Shown here: piece by piece, positions 32,144 through 41,738 of the stretch
How positions within the stretch are numbered: position 1 is the stretch's first letter
How the letters are laid out: the number at the start of each line of letters is the position of its first letter
Assembly: GCA_011503125.2 (NCBI GenBank)
Contig: WWBZ02000062.1
Coordinates: 1,674,001 to 1,738,000, forward strand
Reading direction: 5' to 3'
Length of the DNA stretch: 64,000 nt
Origin: Botryosphaeria dothidea
Lineage: Eukaryota > Ascomycota > Dothideomycetes > Botryosphaeriales > Botryosphaeriaceae
Made by a program: the position numbers and the translations under genes
Notes under the pieces: model-generated
The model's input: the letters and a program-made list of their open reading frames with translations, nothing else
Database searches by the model: none
What the model was told of the DNA's origin: nothing

Positions 32144-33811
32144 ATGCGATTATTCTCGTGCTTAGCTGCCGCTTCGGCAGCCCTGCTCTATGCGGATAAG
32201 GTGGCCGCTCAAACCACCAAAGCTGTCTTCGCTCATTACATGGTGCGTCTCCATCAAACCTCCTGATCGCATCATCGTCAATAAGCTGATAGACCGAAGG
32301 TCGGAACTGTTTTCGAGGATCATGTCAAAAAAGATGTCGACGGCGCCGCCGCAATGGGCCTTGACGGCTTTGCACTCAACATCGGAGATCCTAACGGTGC
32401 CGAAACCCGAGTGTTGCTTGGCAACATTATGGATTATGCCGCAAGCAATCATCCTGAGTTCAAAATGTTCATCAGCATGGATATGTGGTCGCCAAAGAAT
32501 CTATCAGACTTTGATGACATATTAAGAGACTTCCTGGGTCATGATGCCTACTACAAAGGCTCCGACGGATACCCCTTTCTCAGCACTTATGGTAGCGGCG
32601 ACTTCGATGAAAACGTCTGGAATGATTGGAGGGAGAGATGGGCGGATAAAATCTATTTCGTGCCTGACTTTGCCGATGCAATGGCTCTTCAGGGATCTGA
32701 TGGCTGGTGGGACAAGTGGGGAGTGTTGATTGCTGGTCTGTTCAGTTGGGAGTCTACATGGCCGGCTCTGGGACAGGTGAGCACGCTTCAATCTGTGGCA
32801 GTCGACCAAAAGCCTGCATGGACCAAGGAAAGAAACAAAACATACATGATTGGTGAGTGTCTCCTGAGTTGGAAGCTCTCTCAAATACTAACGATGAATG
32901 TTCCCCAGGCTTGAGCATGCTGCAATACAAAAACAGCTACGGCGCCAACCTCTACCGAGCCGGCGAAGAGAACCTGCCACTGCGTATCAGCAACATCCTC
33001 AACATGGACGACAAGCCCGACTTCACGCAGATCCTGACCTGGGTAAGTCATGCTCCCTCTGATTCCATGAGATCAATAGCTCATTTCCATGCAGAACGAC
33101 GGTCCCGAAGGCCACTACATGGGCAACATCTGGCCCGAGCAGGACAACACCACGCAGATGCGCGTCTACGCCAACGACGCCGCCCCGCACAACGGCATCC
33201 AGCCCCTGCTCAGCTCCTTCATCACCGCCTTCAAAGCGAGCGCGCCCTCCACCCAAATGGCGCCGCCCGGCAACGCCCGCGCCGCCGGCTCCCTGTGGTT
33301 CAAGCCCATCCTCGCCAAGACGACCTGCCCGGACGACGGCGACCTGCACAGCGGCAAGCCCAGTGGCTACGACGTCGCCGTCGACGTGTCGACGTGGGCC
33401 GTCGTCGTCGCGCAGGACAACGACGCCATGACGCTGCACGGCTTCAGCGCCGGCGAGGAGATCGGCCGGGCGGACCTCGTGCCCGGCCTGAATTACGGGA
33501 ATTTCAGCGCCATGAAGGAGGGCCCGCAGTGCATGGAGGTGCGCAGCGAGCATGGCGGTCTGGTGGCAGTCGCGAAGGGCGGCAGGAATGTGTCGTCGGA
33601 CTGCCCGGACGGCATCTACAACCTGAATCCGCAGATCCTGCAGTTGGCCAGCGATGGTTCGGTGGACGGGTGCGCGTACTCGACCAACTCGTCTAGTGAC
33701 GGCGGAGATGATGATTCGGGAAGTGCTGTGGGCGTTGCGCTGGACAGCTCTGTCATGTGGGCGGCGCTCCTGGCATCGTTGGCTTTGACCACAGGGGTCC
33801 TTGGGCTGTAA
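32144..33811 (+). CDS. GH71 alpha-1,3-glucanase (mutanase), GPI-type
   Basis: Exons 32144-32242, 32300-32852, 32909-33042 and 33095-33811 give 500 aa. The introns (57, 56 and 52 bp) have clean sites, the second with a perfect TACTAAC. A signal peptide (MRLFSCLAAASAALLYA) is followed by AVFAHYMV, the usual first strand of GH71. Further family hallmarks are MGLDGFALNIGDP, FKMFISMDMW, PFLSTYGSGD, IYFVPDF, DGWWDKWGV...FSWESTWP and ILTWNDGPEGHYMG. The last corresponds to the usual WNDYGES-HYIG and differs at YGES. The C-terminus has a Ser/Asp-rich spacer and a hydrophobic tail (VMWAALLASLALTTG), as for GPI attachment. GH71 enzymes hydrolyse alpha-1,3-glucan (wall remodelling, conidial separation or mycoparasitism). 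Secreted, probably held at the membrane or wall. Confidence 0.9.
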
Positions 33812-34175
33812 AAAAAGAGGCCGCAAAACGGTCTCACTGTATGATTTGGATGTCTCAATTTGTTTATACTTTTGCACAAAACTAAAAGAGAAGGGCGAAA
33901 GGCGTCAGATGGGTAAATTTTCAGGCGGCGTGTCACAAGGGAATCATAGGAGGAATGAAACTAAAGCCTTTTTATTTGCATGTCTCTAACAGGGGTTTAA
34001 GAGCCTCGTACGCCTTCGTCAAACCAGGAAAGTTAGAAGTACATTCTGAGAACCACCGCCATGCCCAGAACGCCTGATCTCACCTAAACACCTTATAATA
34101 ACTATTCCCTTATGACTTTACCTCTACCAAAAGAGAGAAAAAAGACCAAACTACTGATCATACCATAAACCCAAA
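33812..34175. other. Short convergent intergenic region
   Basis: About 360 bp shared by the 3' ends of the GH71 gene and the next minus-strand gene. It holds A-rich stretches on both strands that may serve polyadenylation. No gene. Confidence 0.5.
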
Positions 34176-36509
34176 TCAAAAGCCAAAGTAAACGCCCAAC
34201 ACCATAATAACAGAAACGACAACACCAAAGACCGCCTCAAAAGGACGTACCACAACCAGCTTTCCAACCATCTCCACATCTTCAACATCAGACCAAGCTC
34301 CAATGGTAAGCGTCGGGAGCCCAGCCTCCTTGGAGGTGGTGTCCTCATCCGAGAGCTCGTCATCGGCGAAACCATCGTTCATGTCCTCCTCGACATCCTC
34401 CTTCTCGTTCTTGTTCTTGCCCTCGGATGAAGCAGAACTACCGAGCTGGTTGCCGGTACGGACCTCCGAAAGAAGATCCTTCATGTTAGCGAACACGAAG
34501 GAGCGCGAGTCGTCCTGCTGCTCTAGAGTGTCGTCATTCTCAGCACGATCAGGCTTGTCGTGCTCCGAGATGTCGCCATCCTGCTCATCCTTTACCTCCT
34601 CAGCGCGGATCATCGGGTGAAGGGGACGATCGAACAGGCGGGTCTTCTCATCGAAGAGGCGCTCGAAGAGCTCGCCAAAGTTGTCGACCATGCTCAAGAC
34701 CGCCTTCTCAAAGCCAGTCGGCTCGACGTTCCACGGGAGAGGATTCTTGTCCTCAGGTGCCTGCTCCAAAGTGAGAGCGTCCTGCTGCATACAGAACTCC
34801 TTCAGCTCCTCTGTCATCTGAAATCCAAATGTGCGGCACATGGCCTCAAACATGGCGCCGAGTTGGACCTTGTTGAGGCCAACGAGACCCGGAACAGGGA
34901 ACTGAGACTGTAGGCCAGCGGCGACGCGGAGCTTGTCGTACGCGTCGACAGTGTGGTTGGTCTGCTTGCGCAGGCTGGCGATGACCTGCTGGGCCAGCTC
35001 GTAGAGTTTGTTGGCGCCCCAGATCTCCTTCTCGCAGCCCTTGTGTTGCTCCTGGACCTTGGTCAGTTCGTGGTTGGTCGCTCTCAAGACGGTGTTGTCG
35101 ACCTCCAGGGCTTGGATCTGGCCGCACTGCTTCTTGATGACCTCGGCGAAGGCGCCAGACTGCGGGTCGTTGGCGAGCTGCAGCCACCTGGTGTTCAGTT
35201 CCAAGCGCAGGTTCGTAACCTGGACCTCCAACTGCATGGCCCTCTCGGCAACTGGGCGGAGCTTCTCGATGTCGACCTGTTCGTCCAGAAGGTCGGAATT
35301 CTTGTCGAAGAGGTTGTCGTTGGCAGCTTCAAGCTCGGTGATGCGGACATCTTTCTGGTGAACTTTAGTCTTGAGCTGATGGTTCTTCACGCGGTATCCG
35401 TGGCACTGCTCGACCAAGCGGGCGTTCTCCTTCCTCATCGCTTTCATGTCAGTCTCGTCGGACTGTCTTTCGGCAGGGAGGTTCTCCAAGTCGGCGACGC
35501 GGGCTTCCAACATGGCGACTTTCTGGGCCAGGCCAATGGCCTTCTTGTCAAGCACAAAGTTCTCCTTTGACAACGACTGGACCTGCCCGGAGAGTGACTC
35601 GTTGCACTGCTCGAGGGCGGTGCAGTACATGTCCCGCATTTGCAGGCGATTGACTTCCTGTTGTATGACATTGAGGTTGTGCTTCAACTCCTGGATCTCG
35701 TTATTGTCCCGCATGCGGTGCTGGACAAGGTTCTCGCAGGCCGCCTCAGTCTCGTCGAGGATCTTGGCAAGGTTGCGGACACCCTCCTTGGCACACAGGA
35801 ACTTGTGGGTGAGATCATTGTTCTCCATGTGGAGGGCGTTGAAGCGCTGCTTGATCTCACGCAGCTCCTTGGTGTAGGCCTCAAGGACCTTGTTGTGGTT
35901 GGCCTCCACGCGGCTGGCTTCCTCGTGGGCTTCATTGAGAAGTTGGTCCTTCTCTGAGGCAGCGCACTCCAGGCCGTTGATGGTGTCCTGCATGCGACCG
36001 ACTTTCTTCTTACCCGCGTCACGAGCGCGGTTGGCAACGCGCATCTTCATGAGAGCTTCCTCAAGGTGCGCTGTTAGCTCCTCAACCTCATCCTCATGCT
36101 CGGATTGGGCGTTGGCCATCATCTCTGCATGGTGGCTCTCAGTGATGCCGACGTAATGACCATTGCGCTCGATGTAGCCACCGAGGATGTTCCAGGAGGG
36201 ATTCGTCCCGGAAAGGTCAGTGTCGACGATATCCATAACGGACATCCAATCAGGGATATGGTTGTCCGAGCCAACTAAGGTACTCGAGGCGGTATCGGAG
36301 ACCGCGCTGGGAGCATTCTCCCGAGAAGACTTGCTGTTGGTGCGCGAAAGGGTGATGAAGCCGCGTAACTTGGAGAGTTGGTTGTGGGCATTGCTCTTCA
36401 CACTGCTTCCAGTGATTGAACCAGTGGCTTCGTCCGAGGTGGGCATGCTGTTCATGGGACGTATCTTGCCCATGAACTTGAGGAAGGTGATTGACATCTT
36501 CGAAGACAT
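34176..36509 (-). CDS. Coiled-coil family member 3, 777 aa, C-terminal membrane tail
   Basis: Single exon, ATG at 36509 (MSSKMSITFLKFMGKIRPMN). Residues 1-85 are Ser/Thr-rich. Residues about 86-127 carry the family N-terminal module: IPDWM, WNILGGYIERNGHYVGIT and a conserved His pair. Coiled coil runs from about 130 to 560 (RARDAGKKKVGRMQDTINGL ...). The C-terminal module follows: LRKQTNHTVDAYDKLRVAAG, VQLGAMFEAMCRTFGF, then acidic sequence with FVFANMKDLLSEVR. The last ~25 residues are hydrophobic (FEAVFGVVVSVIMVLGVYF) and end at the stop, the layout of a tail-anchored membrane protein. That suggests a cytosolic rod tethered to an internal membrane; this is inference. It looks intact and is the best reference copy of the family. 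Convergent with the GH71 gene. Confidence 0.85.
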   Translation of the reverse strand: MSSKMSITFLKFMGKIRPMNSMPTSDEATGSITGSSVKSNAHNQLSKLRGFITLSRTNSKSSRENAPSAVSDTASSTLVGSDNHIPDWMSVMDIVDTDLSGTNPSWNILGGYIERNGHYVGITESHHAEMMANAQSEHEDEVEELTAHLEEALMKMRVANRARDAGKKKVGRMQDTINGLECAASEKDQLLNEAHEEASRVEANHNKVLEAYTKELREIKQRFNALHMENNDLTHKFLCAKEGVRNLAKILDETEAACENLVQHRMRDNNEIQELKHNLNVIQQEVNRLQMRDMYCTALEQCNESLSGQVQSLSKENFVLDKKAIGLAQKVAMLEARVADLENLPAERQSDETDMKAMRKENARLVEQCHGYRVKNHQLKTKVHQKDVRITELEAANDNLFDKNSDLLDEQVDIEKLRPVAERAMQLEVQVTNLRLELNTRWLQLANDPQSGAFAEVIKKQCGQIQALEVDNTVLRATNHELTKVQEQHKGCEKEIWGANKLYELAQQVIASLRKQTNHTVDAYDKLRVAAGLQSQFPVPGLVGLNKVQLGAMFEAMCRTFGFQMTEELKEFCMQQDALTLEQAPEDKNPLPWNVEPTGFEKAVLSMVDNFGELFERLFDEKTRLFDRPLHPMIRAEEVKDEQDGDISEHDKPDRAENDDTLEQQDDSRSFVFANMKDLLSEVRTGNQLGSSASSEGKNKNEKEDVEEDMNDGFADDELSDEDTTSKEAGLPTLTIGAWSDVEDVEMVGKLVVVRPFEAVFGVVVSVIMVLGVYFGF

Positions 36510-37560
36510 CGTAAACGAGGATGTGTTGACGAGATAGGATATTTAGTGTGGAGTTTTGGAGGTTAGTAGAATGGTTGTGGTAGGATGATTGGTTTGAGTT
36601 CGCGATGGAGAACGGTGGAGGGAGTTGTTGTGGAAGCAGATAGGTGACGCATGGGTGGCTATTTACGTGCTTCAGTCCTTAACACAAATGTCGCTGTGTT
36701 TGCAGTGACTCCAAGTAGGTGTTAGGCCGGCAGTGTTAATGCACGGGCGCCGGTACATGGTGGTGAATGTAAGGTCAGGCACTCACTGATGCACCGCAAT
36801 TGTAGCGGTCACGCCCAGCTACCCCCGCGAAACAACGCAATAGCTGCGGCATCGTGGAATTCACTCCCGTACTACAACTCTGAGTATGACAGGGAAAAAA
36901 TGAAGGGATTTAGTTTATACAAGCCCCTGAGAGTAAATCCTGTAGTGCGTGCGCTATCACGGTTCATAGAGCTCTAGCTATCCTGGAACAGTTCCGGGCC
37001 CGATGCACATTTAATGACGACAATTCTATTGTATGTTCCGCGCCATGATATGCAGTGAATTTCCATATGGATCTGTGATCTCTTTTCTCTCCGGTCTTGA
37101 CAAGTATTCCAACAGCTCAATCTGCGGCGCTTGACACGGGGTCGATACCAAGCTTTGCAAGGCAACATCATACACACAAAATAGGAAACCCAAGCAAGTT
37201 AAGGCGCGCTCATATACCCGGTCTTAATGAAGTGATAATTATGCTCATTAATCATAAGTAGTATGTCAAACTCTCGTGGCCGTATCCTTGATCCACATGG
37301 AGTCGGCAAGCATGAGAATCAATTAAACAAGCAATGAAAACCAAAGGCAATGAACTTTTACCTCATGCCTTTTGGGAGTGAATGATCCAGTAAAGCATTT
37401 TCCATCCCACAATCAATTGCTGATGCTCTCATGCTGTCCCAAACACCACTGGCGACAAGCTGTAAAACCAAACCAAACCAATACCATAAATTCAGAACAC
37501 TTTGTTTTACTACCTTCCCAAATAGGGTCGTAGCTACAACATAGCCCCAACCTTGAGGTA
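36510..37560. other. Intergenic region
   Basis: About 1.05 kb upstream of member 3 and downstream of member 4. Ordinary composition, short frames only. Confidence 0.5.
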
Positions 37561-39300
37561 TCAATAGCACGAACCTATACCGTGGCCATGCAGTGGCAGC
37601 GAATTCTCCCCCAGACCGCAGAACCTTCCCGAACCTTCCAAACCCATATTCTCGCGATTTCCCTGAAACTCCATTTGATTCGAAAGGTAACCAGAAGAGT
37701 TGGTATCGCTGTGAATCTCATCGAGCATGTTCCTGGTGTTTGCGAAAATCGGGCGACGCGAGTTGAAGACCTGGTCGGCGGTAGACTCCTCCACGTCCTC
37801 CGTCTTGTCTCCGCTGTGCATACCCTCCTCATCTTCTCCTTCAGCCTCTGGGTACCTGTGGATAGGGTGCAGGGAGAAAGATGGGCGGTTGTAGAAGATG
37901 TTTCCCAGGGCCTTCTTCATGTTGTCAAGAACGCAGGGCATGCAGCGCTCAAGAGCAGTTAGCGGACGGCCCAGGGTCTTCTCCACCTCATCCATACCAT
38001 CAAAACACATCTTCGGCTCTGTTGATGGCTTCAGCATGATAGCGTCTTGCTCTTCGCTGAACTTGATATCCCGGTCGGTGAGCTGATGGCCTTTAAAGTG
38101 AGCCATCCTCTCGAGAATGGCACGCAGGTGGATCTTCTCCATACCAGCGGCACCGGCGGATGGGATTTGTGAATCCATACCCGACTTGACACACAGACGA
38201 TCGAACGCATCCACTGCGTGATTGGTCTGCTTCTGAAGAGTGCAATCATGTTGTAGTGAAAATCCATGGTGGCAGTTACCAATTACCTTCTCAGACTTAT
38301 TATGCTGTTCCGCGATCTTTCCAAGCCCTTGACCCTTTGTCCTCAGGAACTTGAGCTCATCTCGGGAATTGCTAAAGTGGAAGTAGAGGCAGTCTATCAC
38401 TTTTTCGATCTCTTCCAGACCCCGCGAGTAGTCTTTGTGGGTGAGTTTAGTCTGCAGGTCGAATAACTCATCTTCGAGATAGGCGACAGGCGTGAGCTTC
38501 TGCACTTCCTCGGCGAGCTGAAGCCTCTCGCTGATTTCAAAGTAGTAGCACCACTCAAAATCATCTCTCTCCGTCTTCATCTTGCCCAGCTCCGCCTCAA
38601 GCGCGTCAATTTTGTTGCCGAGGTCCCTGTTGGCAGTCTACTCTTCCTCAGCCTGCTTAATAAGGCTTTAGACCTTGGCGAAGACCTGCTGAACATCGGG
38701 TTGGGCGGAGCTGGCAGCATCCTGGACGAAGCGCTGCTGACTAGCGAGCTGTGTCTCGATGTCCTAGTTGCGGATGAGTAGACGCCTGTTCTCTGCCTCG
38801 GTACTGGCCAGTTTCTCTGCGAAGGAGTTCTTCTCTTCCAGGAGTTCACGCACGCGACGGGCCTCCGTCCGGTTATTGGTCTCGAGGTTCCTACATTCTG
38901 AGTCCTTGCAAGCAGGGCGCGAGACTTCTTGCTCCACACATAGACGCGGTGTTCATACTACGTCTTCATGGCGAAGGACTCCCTCTTCACGTGGTCCAGC
39001 TGCTGTTCGCTGACCGAGAGTTGCTGCTGAGCCACCTGAAGCTTAGTAGCAAGCTTCTGGACGGCAAGAGGAACAGCACTGGGGTCATGTTGGAACTGCT
39101 TCTGAGCGTTGGTGAAGCTCTTGTTCTTATTGGGGACTTTGCCTTCTGCCTCTTCTAGGCAAAGTTGCCCCCGAAGTTCGATAATGGCATTGTGTTTTTG
39201 GCCTGCCTCAGCTCGGCGATCGTCTGCTGCTGAGCAACGACCTTCTTTTTCCCGGCGGTCCGGGTGTAACGGCGGGTCTCTTCTACTAGACTTTAGGATC
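37561..39300 (-). pseudogene. Coiled-coil family member 4, N-truncated and RIP-like damaged
   Basis: The C-terminal 340 codons (37561-38580) are open and carry the family module: LQKQTNHAVDAFDRLCVKSG, IHLRAILERMAHFKGHQLTD and RRPIFANTRNMLDEIHSD. Upstream the same frame has TAG at 38638-38640, TAA at 38668-38670 and TAG at 38764-38766. After a frameshift near 38945 comes another TAG at 38958-38960. A further frameshift is needed near 39200. Every stop can be read as CAG or CAA changed by one C-to-T. Recognisable coiled coil reaches up to AGKKKVVAQQQTIAELR, which aligns with AGKKKVGRMQDTINGL of member 3 near its residue 165. The N-terminal RNG module is missing because similarity stops at a transposon-like junction around 39300-39345. 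Not expected to give a full protein, although the open C-terminal part could still be made. Confidence 0.8.
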
Positions 39301-39344
39301 GTCTAGCGTGTTGGGGTCGGAGTGCTTACCTTAAGGGACAAGAG

Positions 39345-39460
39345 AAGGGTAAAAGATAGAACGATAGGTAGTAATTACGTACTAAGTTAGTGCGCGGTGC
39401 GCGATAGGCTCGTTACCTCTAATATAACTATATTAGAACTTAGGTTAACTACAAGACAAT
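39345..39460. mobile_element. Short LTR-like relic
   Basis: Starts agaacgataggtagtaatta and ends with ctctaatataactatattag and gttaactac. Both ends resemble those of the relic at 15241-15738, but about 370 bp of the middle are missing. It marks the boundary between the gene-bearing and transposon-rich halves of the window. Confidence 0.35.
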
Positions 39461-39480
39461 GAAATCAATTAAGAGGTTGT

Positions 39481-39923
39481 CAACCACATCAGCCCGTAAT
39501 CACGTGTTTGGCTTTGCTTTTGCTTATAAACGCGTTCTTTCTTTGCTTTTTTGTCGCACCATACACTTACCCCTACACACCTCATTTGCCTTGTGTCAAC
39601 CACATTGGCCCGAAGTCACGTGTTCTCTTTGCTTTTTATACACGCGTTCTTTCTTTGTTTTTTTTTTTTGCAACACCAAACACGTATCCCCACACGCCTC
39701 ATTTGCCCCATTTATGTTTATGTCCATAAATCCGATTACCATACGTATATAGCAGACCTCGATAGCAACAATGAGAAAACGAGCGGCGTCTTACTTTCTC
39801 GCACCGTTCGACACCTTGTTTATGCGTATTTCCGTAAATCCGATCATCATACGTATATAGCAGACCTCAGTAGCAATAATAAGAAAACCAGCGGTGAATT
39901 CTTTCTCGCACCGTTCGACAGAG
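39481..39923. repeat. Two adjacent tandem duplications of ~115 bp and ~107 bp
   Basis: 39481-39596 is repeated imperfectly at 39597-39710 (caaccacat...tcacgtgtt...acgcgttctttcttt). 39711-39818 is repeated at 39819-39923 (acgtatatagcagacctc... ctcgcaccgttcgaca). Copies differ by scattered changes and small indels. No coding potential. Confidence 0.75.
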
Positions 39924-40188
39924 GTCTAAATACCTAGTAGTTGTGTTGATTCTAAGACTGCCTCGTTATCTATCGATGCGAAGCCACAAAACCAAATCCG
40001 TCACCATGCCTATTCTCAACAAGAACAAATACAGCTCGGAGGCAGTTTATACGATGAGAGCTACCTAATCTCACAATATGACAGAGGGAAAGCGACCCTT
40101 GGATAAATAAGTGCTGGAGCGACACCCTGGTTGGCTTCGACGCTCAAAGAAAGGTATTCGCAATATAATCAACCTAAGTCTGGATCTT

Positions 40189-41738
40189 TCACTGCCTTGC
40201 GAGAAAGGTCGACGACTTTGCCATGGCCCTGGAAGTAAGCGGCATCAAGTGAAGTTTCCTTTGCCATCTTCCTTCTGAAGACCTACCCCTTCGTTCATGT
40301 GTGAGTACCAACGACTTCTTCAACCCCTGTGATGAGGCTGTGAGTATAGGTGTAGCGATACTTTCGGTGGCGGTAGAAAACCCAGAAACGATTGTCCAAG
40401 TGCTTTCTCGCAGCCATCGAAATACTCCTTTGAAGAGAATTTTGGCCATATTATATCGAGTAGGGTTCTCCAAGTAATCTGCCACACCAGATTCCTTGAT
40501 CAAATGCATGCGAGGTTCCATCGCTTTCATTCTTTCTTGAAATGTTGGGTTCCGGTTCAGACGAGACCAAGCTTGTACAAGAGATTGATGCTTGAGAAAG
40601 TCCCTGGAAGCGTTCAATATTGGCCCATCCTTGCCCGCATCTCTACATGCTTAGACCACATTGGAACGGCATAACGCAAGAATGGGAAGTTTTGCGAATC
40701 CACTTCCCGATCGCCTTTCGCATACGGCAAGACGCTAGTCATGTAGCCGAGGCTTGTCTTGGCCAGGTAAGCGTGAGCATGCGAGTAAGAAAAGTGCTGC
40801 CGGAGACTCTCTTGAGCTCTGTCTGACACGAGGTACTCCTTGACGGAAAAGTGTGCAAGTTGGAGACGAAGTCTTGATCTGTCCTGGGATTTAGGCTTTT
40901 TTGTATGCCCGGTTTCGATTTGATCTGCCAGAGCTTTGATCAAACGTATTTGCACACCGTCGTAGTCCCAGTCATCAGGATCTATGAGCCAGTTGTGCTC
41001 TTCCAGAACAACGAGACTAGAACAGAGACGTACAACTTCGAGTTTATCGGGCATTCTGTTGATTTCCTCAAATGGCGGGGTGCGTGATAGATCAACAGCA
41101 ACCGCGTCAACGGCTTCATCCAGTCGCAGAGGTCTTTCTGCAAATGTCAAGAACCGAAGAAGATCAATAGCACCGCGTTTGTTTCTTTTGAGAAGGTCCT
41201 TGATGATCCTCTCATAAGTTTCGTCCAAGGTTTCCGGTAAGTTTGCCATTGTTTCTCGAGGCTCTGGAAGGCTCAAACAATCCTTTATGGAATTCATTTG
41301 GCAGACAACCCAACGAAACCTGGGCATGTCAGCTTTCGATTTGGGTTATTTTCAATAATGTAACAATTTGAGCCACATACATTCCGTTTGCCTTACCCAT
41401 GAGCTTGTCCTCAATTTCTGACTGCACATCTTTATGACTATGCCACCTTTGCAACTCAGAGTCTTTGTCATCGTATATCTGTTTGTGAACGTAGGCTTTG
41501 ATGTCCTCATGAACCATTGTCGGTAAGAGCTTGATTTGGAATTGGAAACCTTTCAAGCTTTTCCTGATGTCGTATTCATCGCGGCTCGAAGCAAAGATTC
41601 GGATGTTCAGATCGAGAGAATTGCTGAAATCTCGGATCCATCGAAGTACTTCGAGCCTCTCTTCACGTTCAACCTCGTCAAGTGCATCCAATACAACAGT
41701 CATACTTGGGCATTGTAGAGGGAGCTCTACCCACTCCT
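40189..41738 (-). pseudogene. NACHT/ankyrin NLR-like gene relic
   Basis: The first visible part has the NACHT Walker B segment (MTVVLDALDEVE) and sensor-like IRIFASSRDEYDI. A 61-bp intron (41320-41380, GTATGT...CCCAG) restores NGMFRWVVCQMNS, typical of fungal STAND proteins, and LPETLDETYERII follows. Further on come PLRLDEAVDAV and LAHFSVKEYLVSD, also family hallmarks. A one-base frameshift near 40640 separates this from DGPILNASRDFLKHQS. Past about 40310 more frameshifts lead into a single ankyrin-like piece (DAAYFQGHGKVVDL). The Walker A and effector domain are absent: the frame is cut at about 41740 where transposon-like DNA begins. Intact relatives act in nonself recognition and regulated cell death. 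This copy is dead. Confidence 0.8.
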
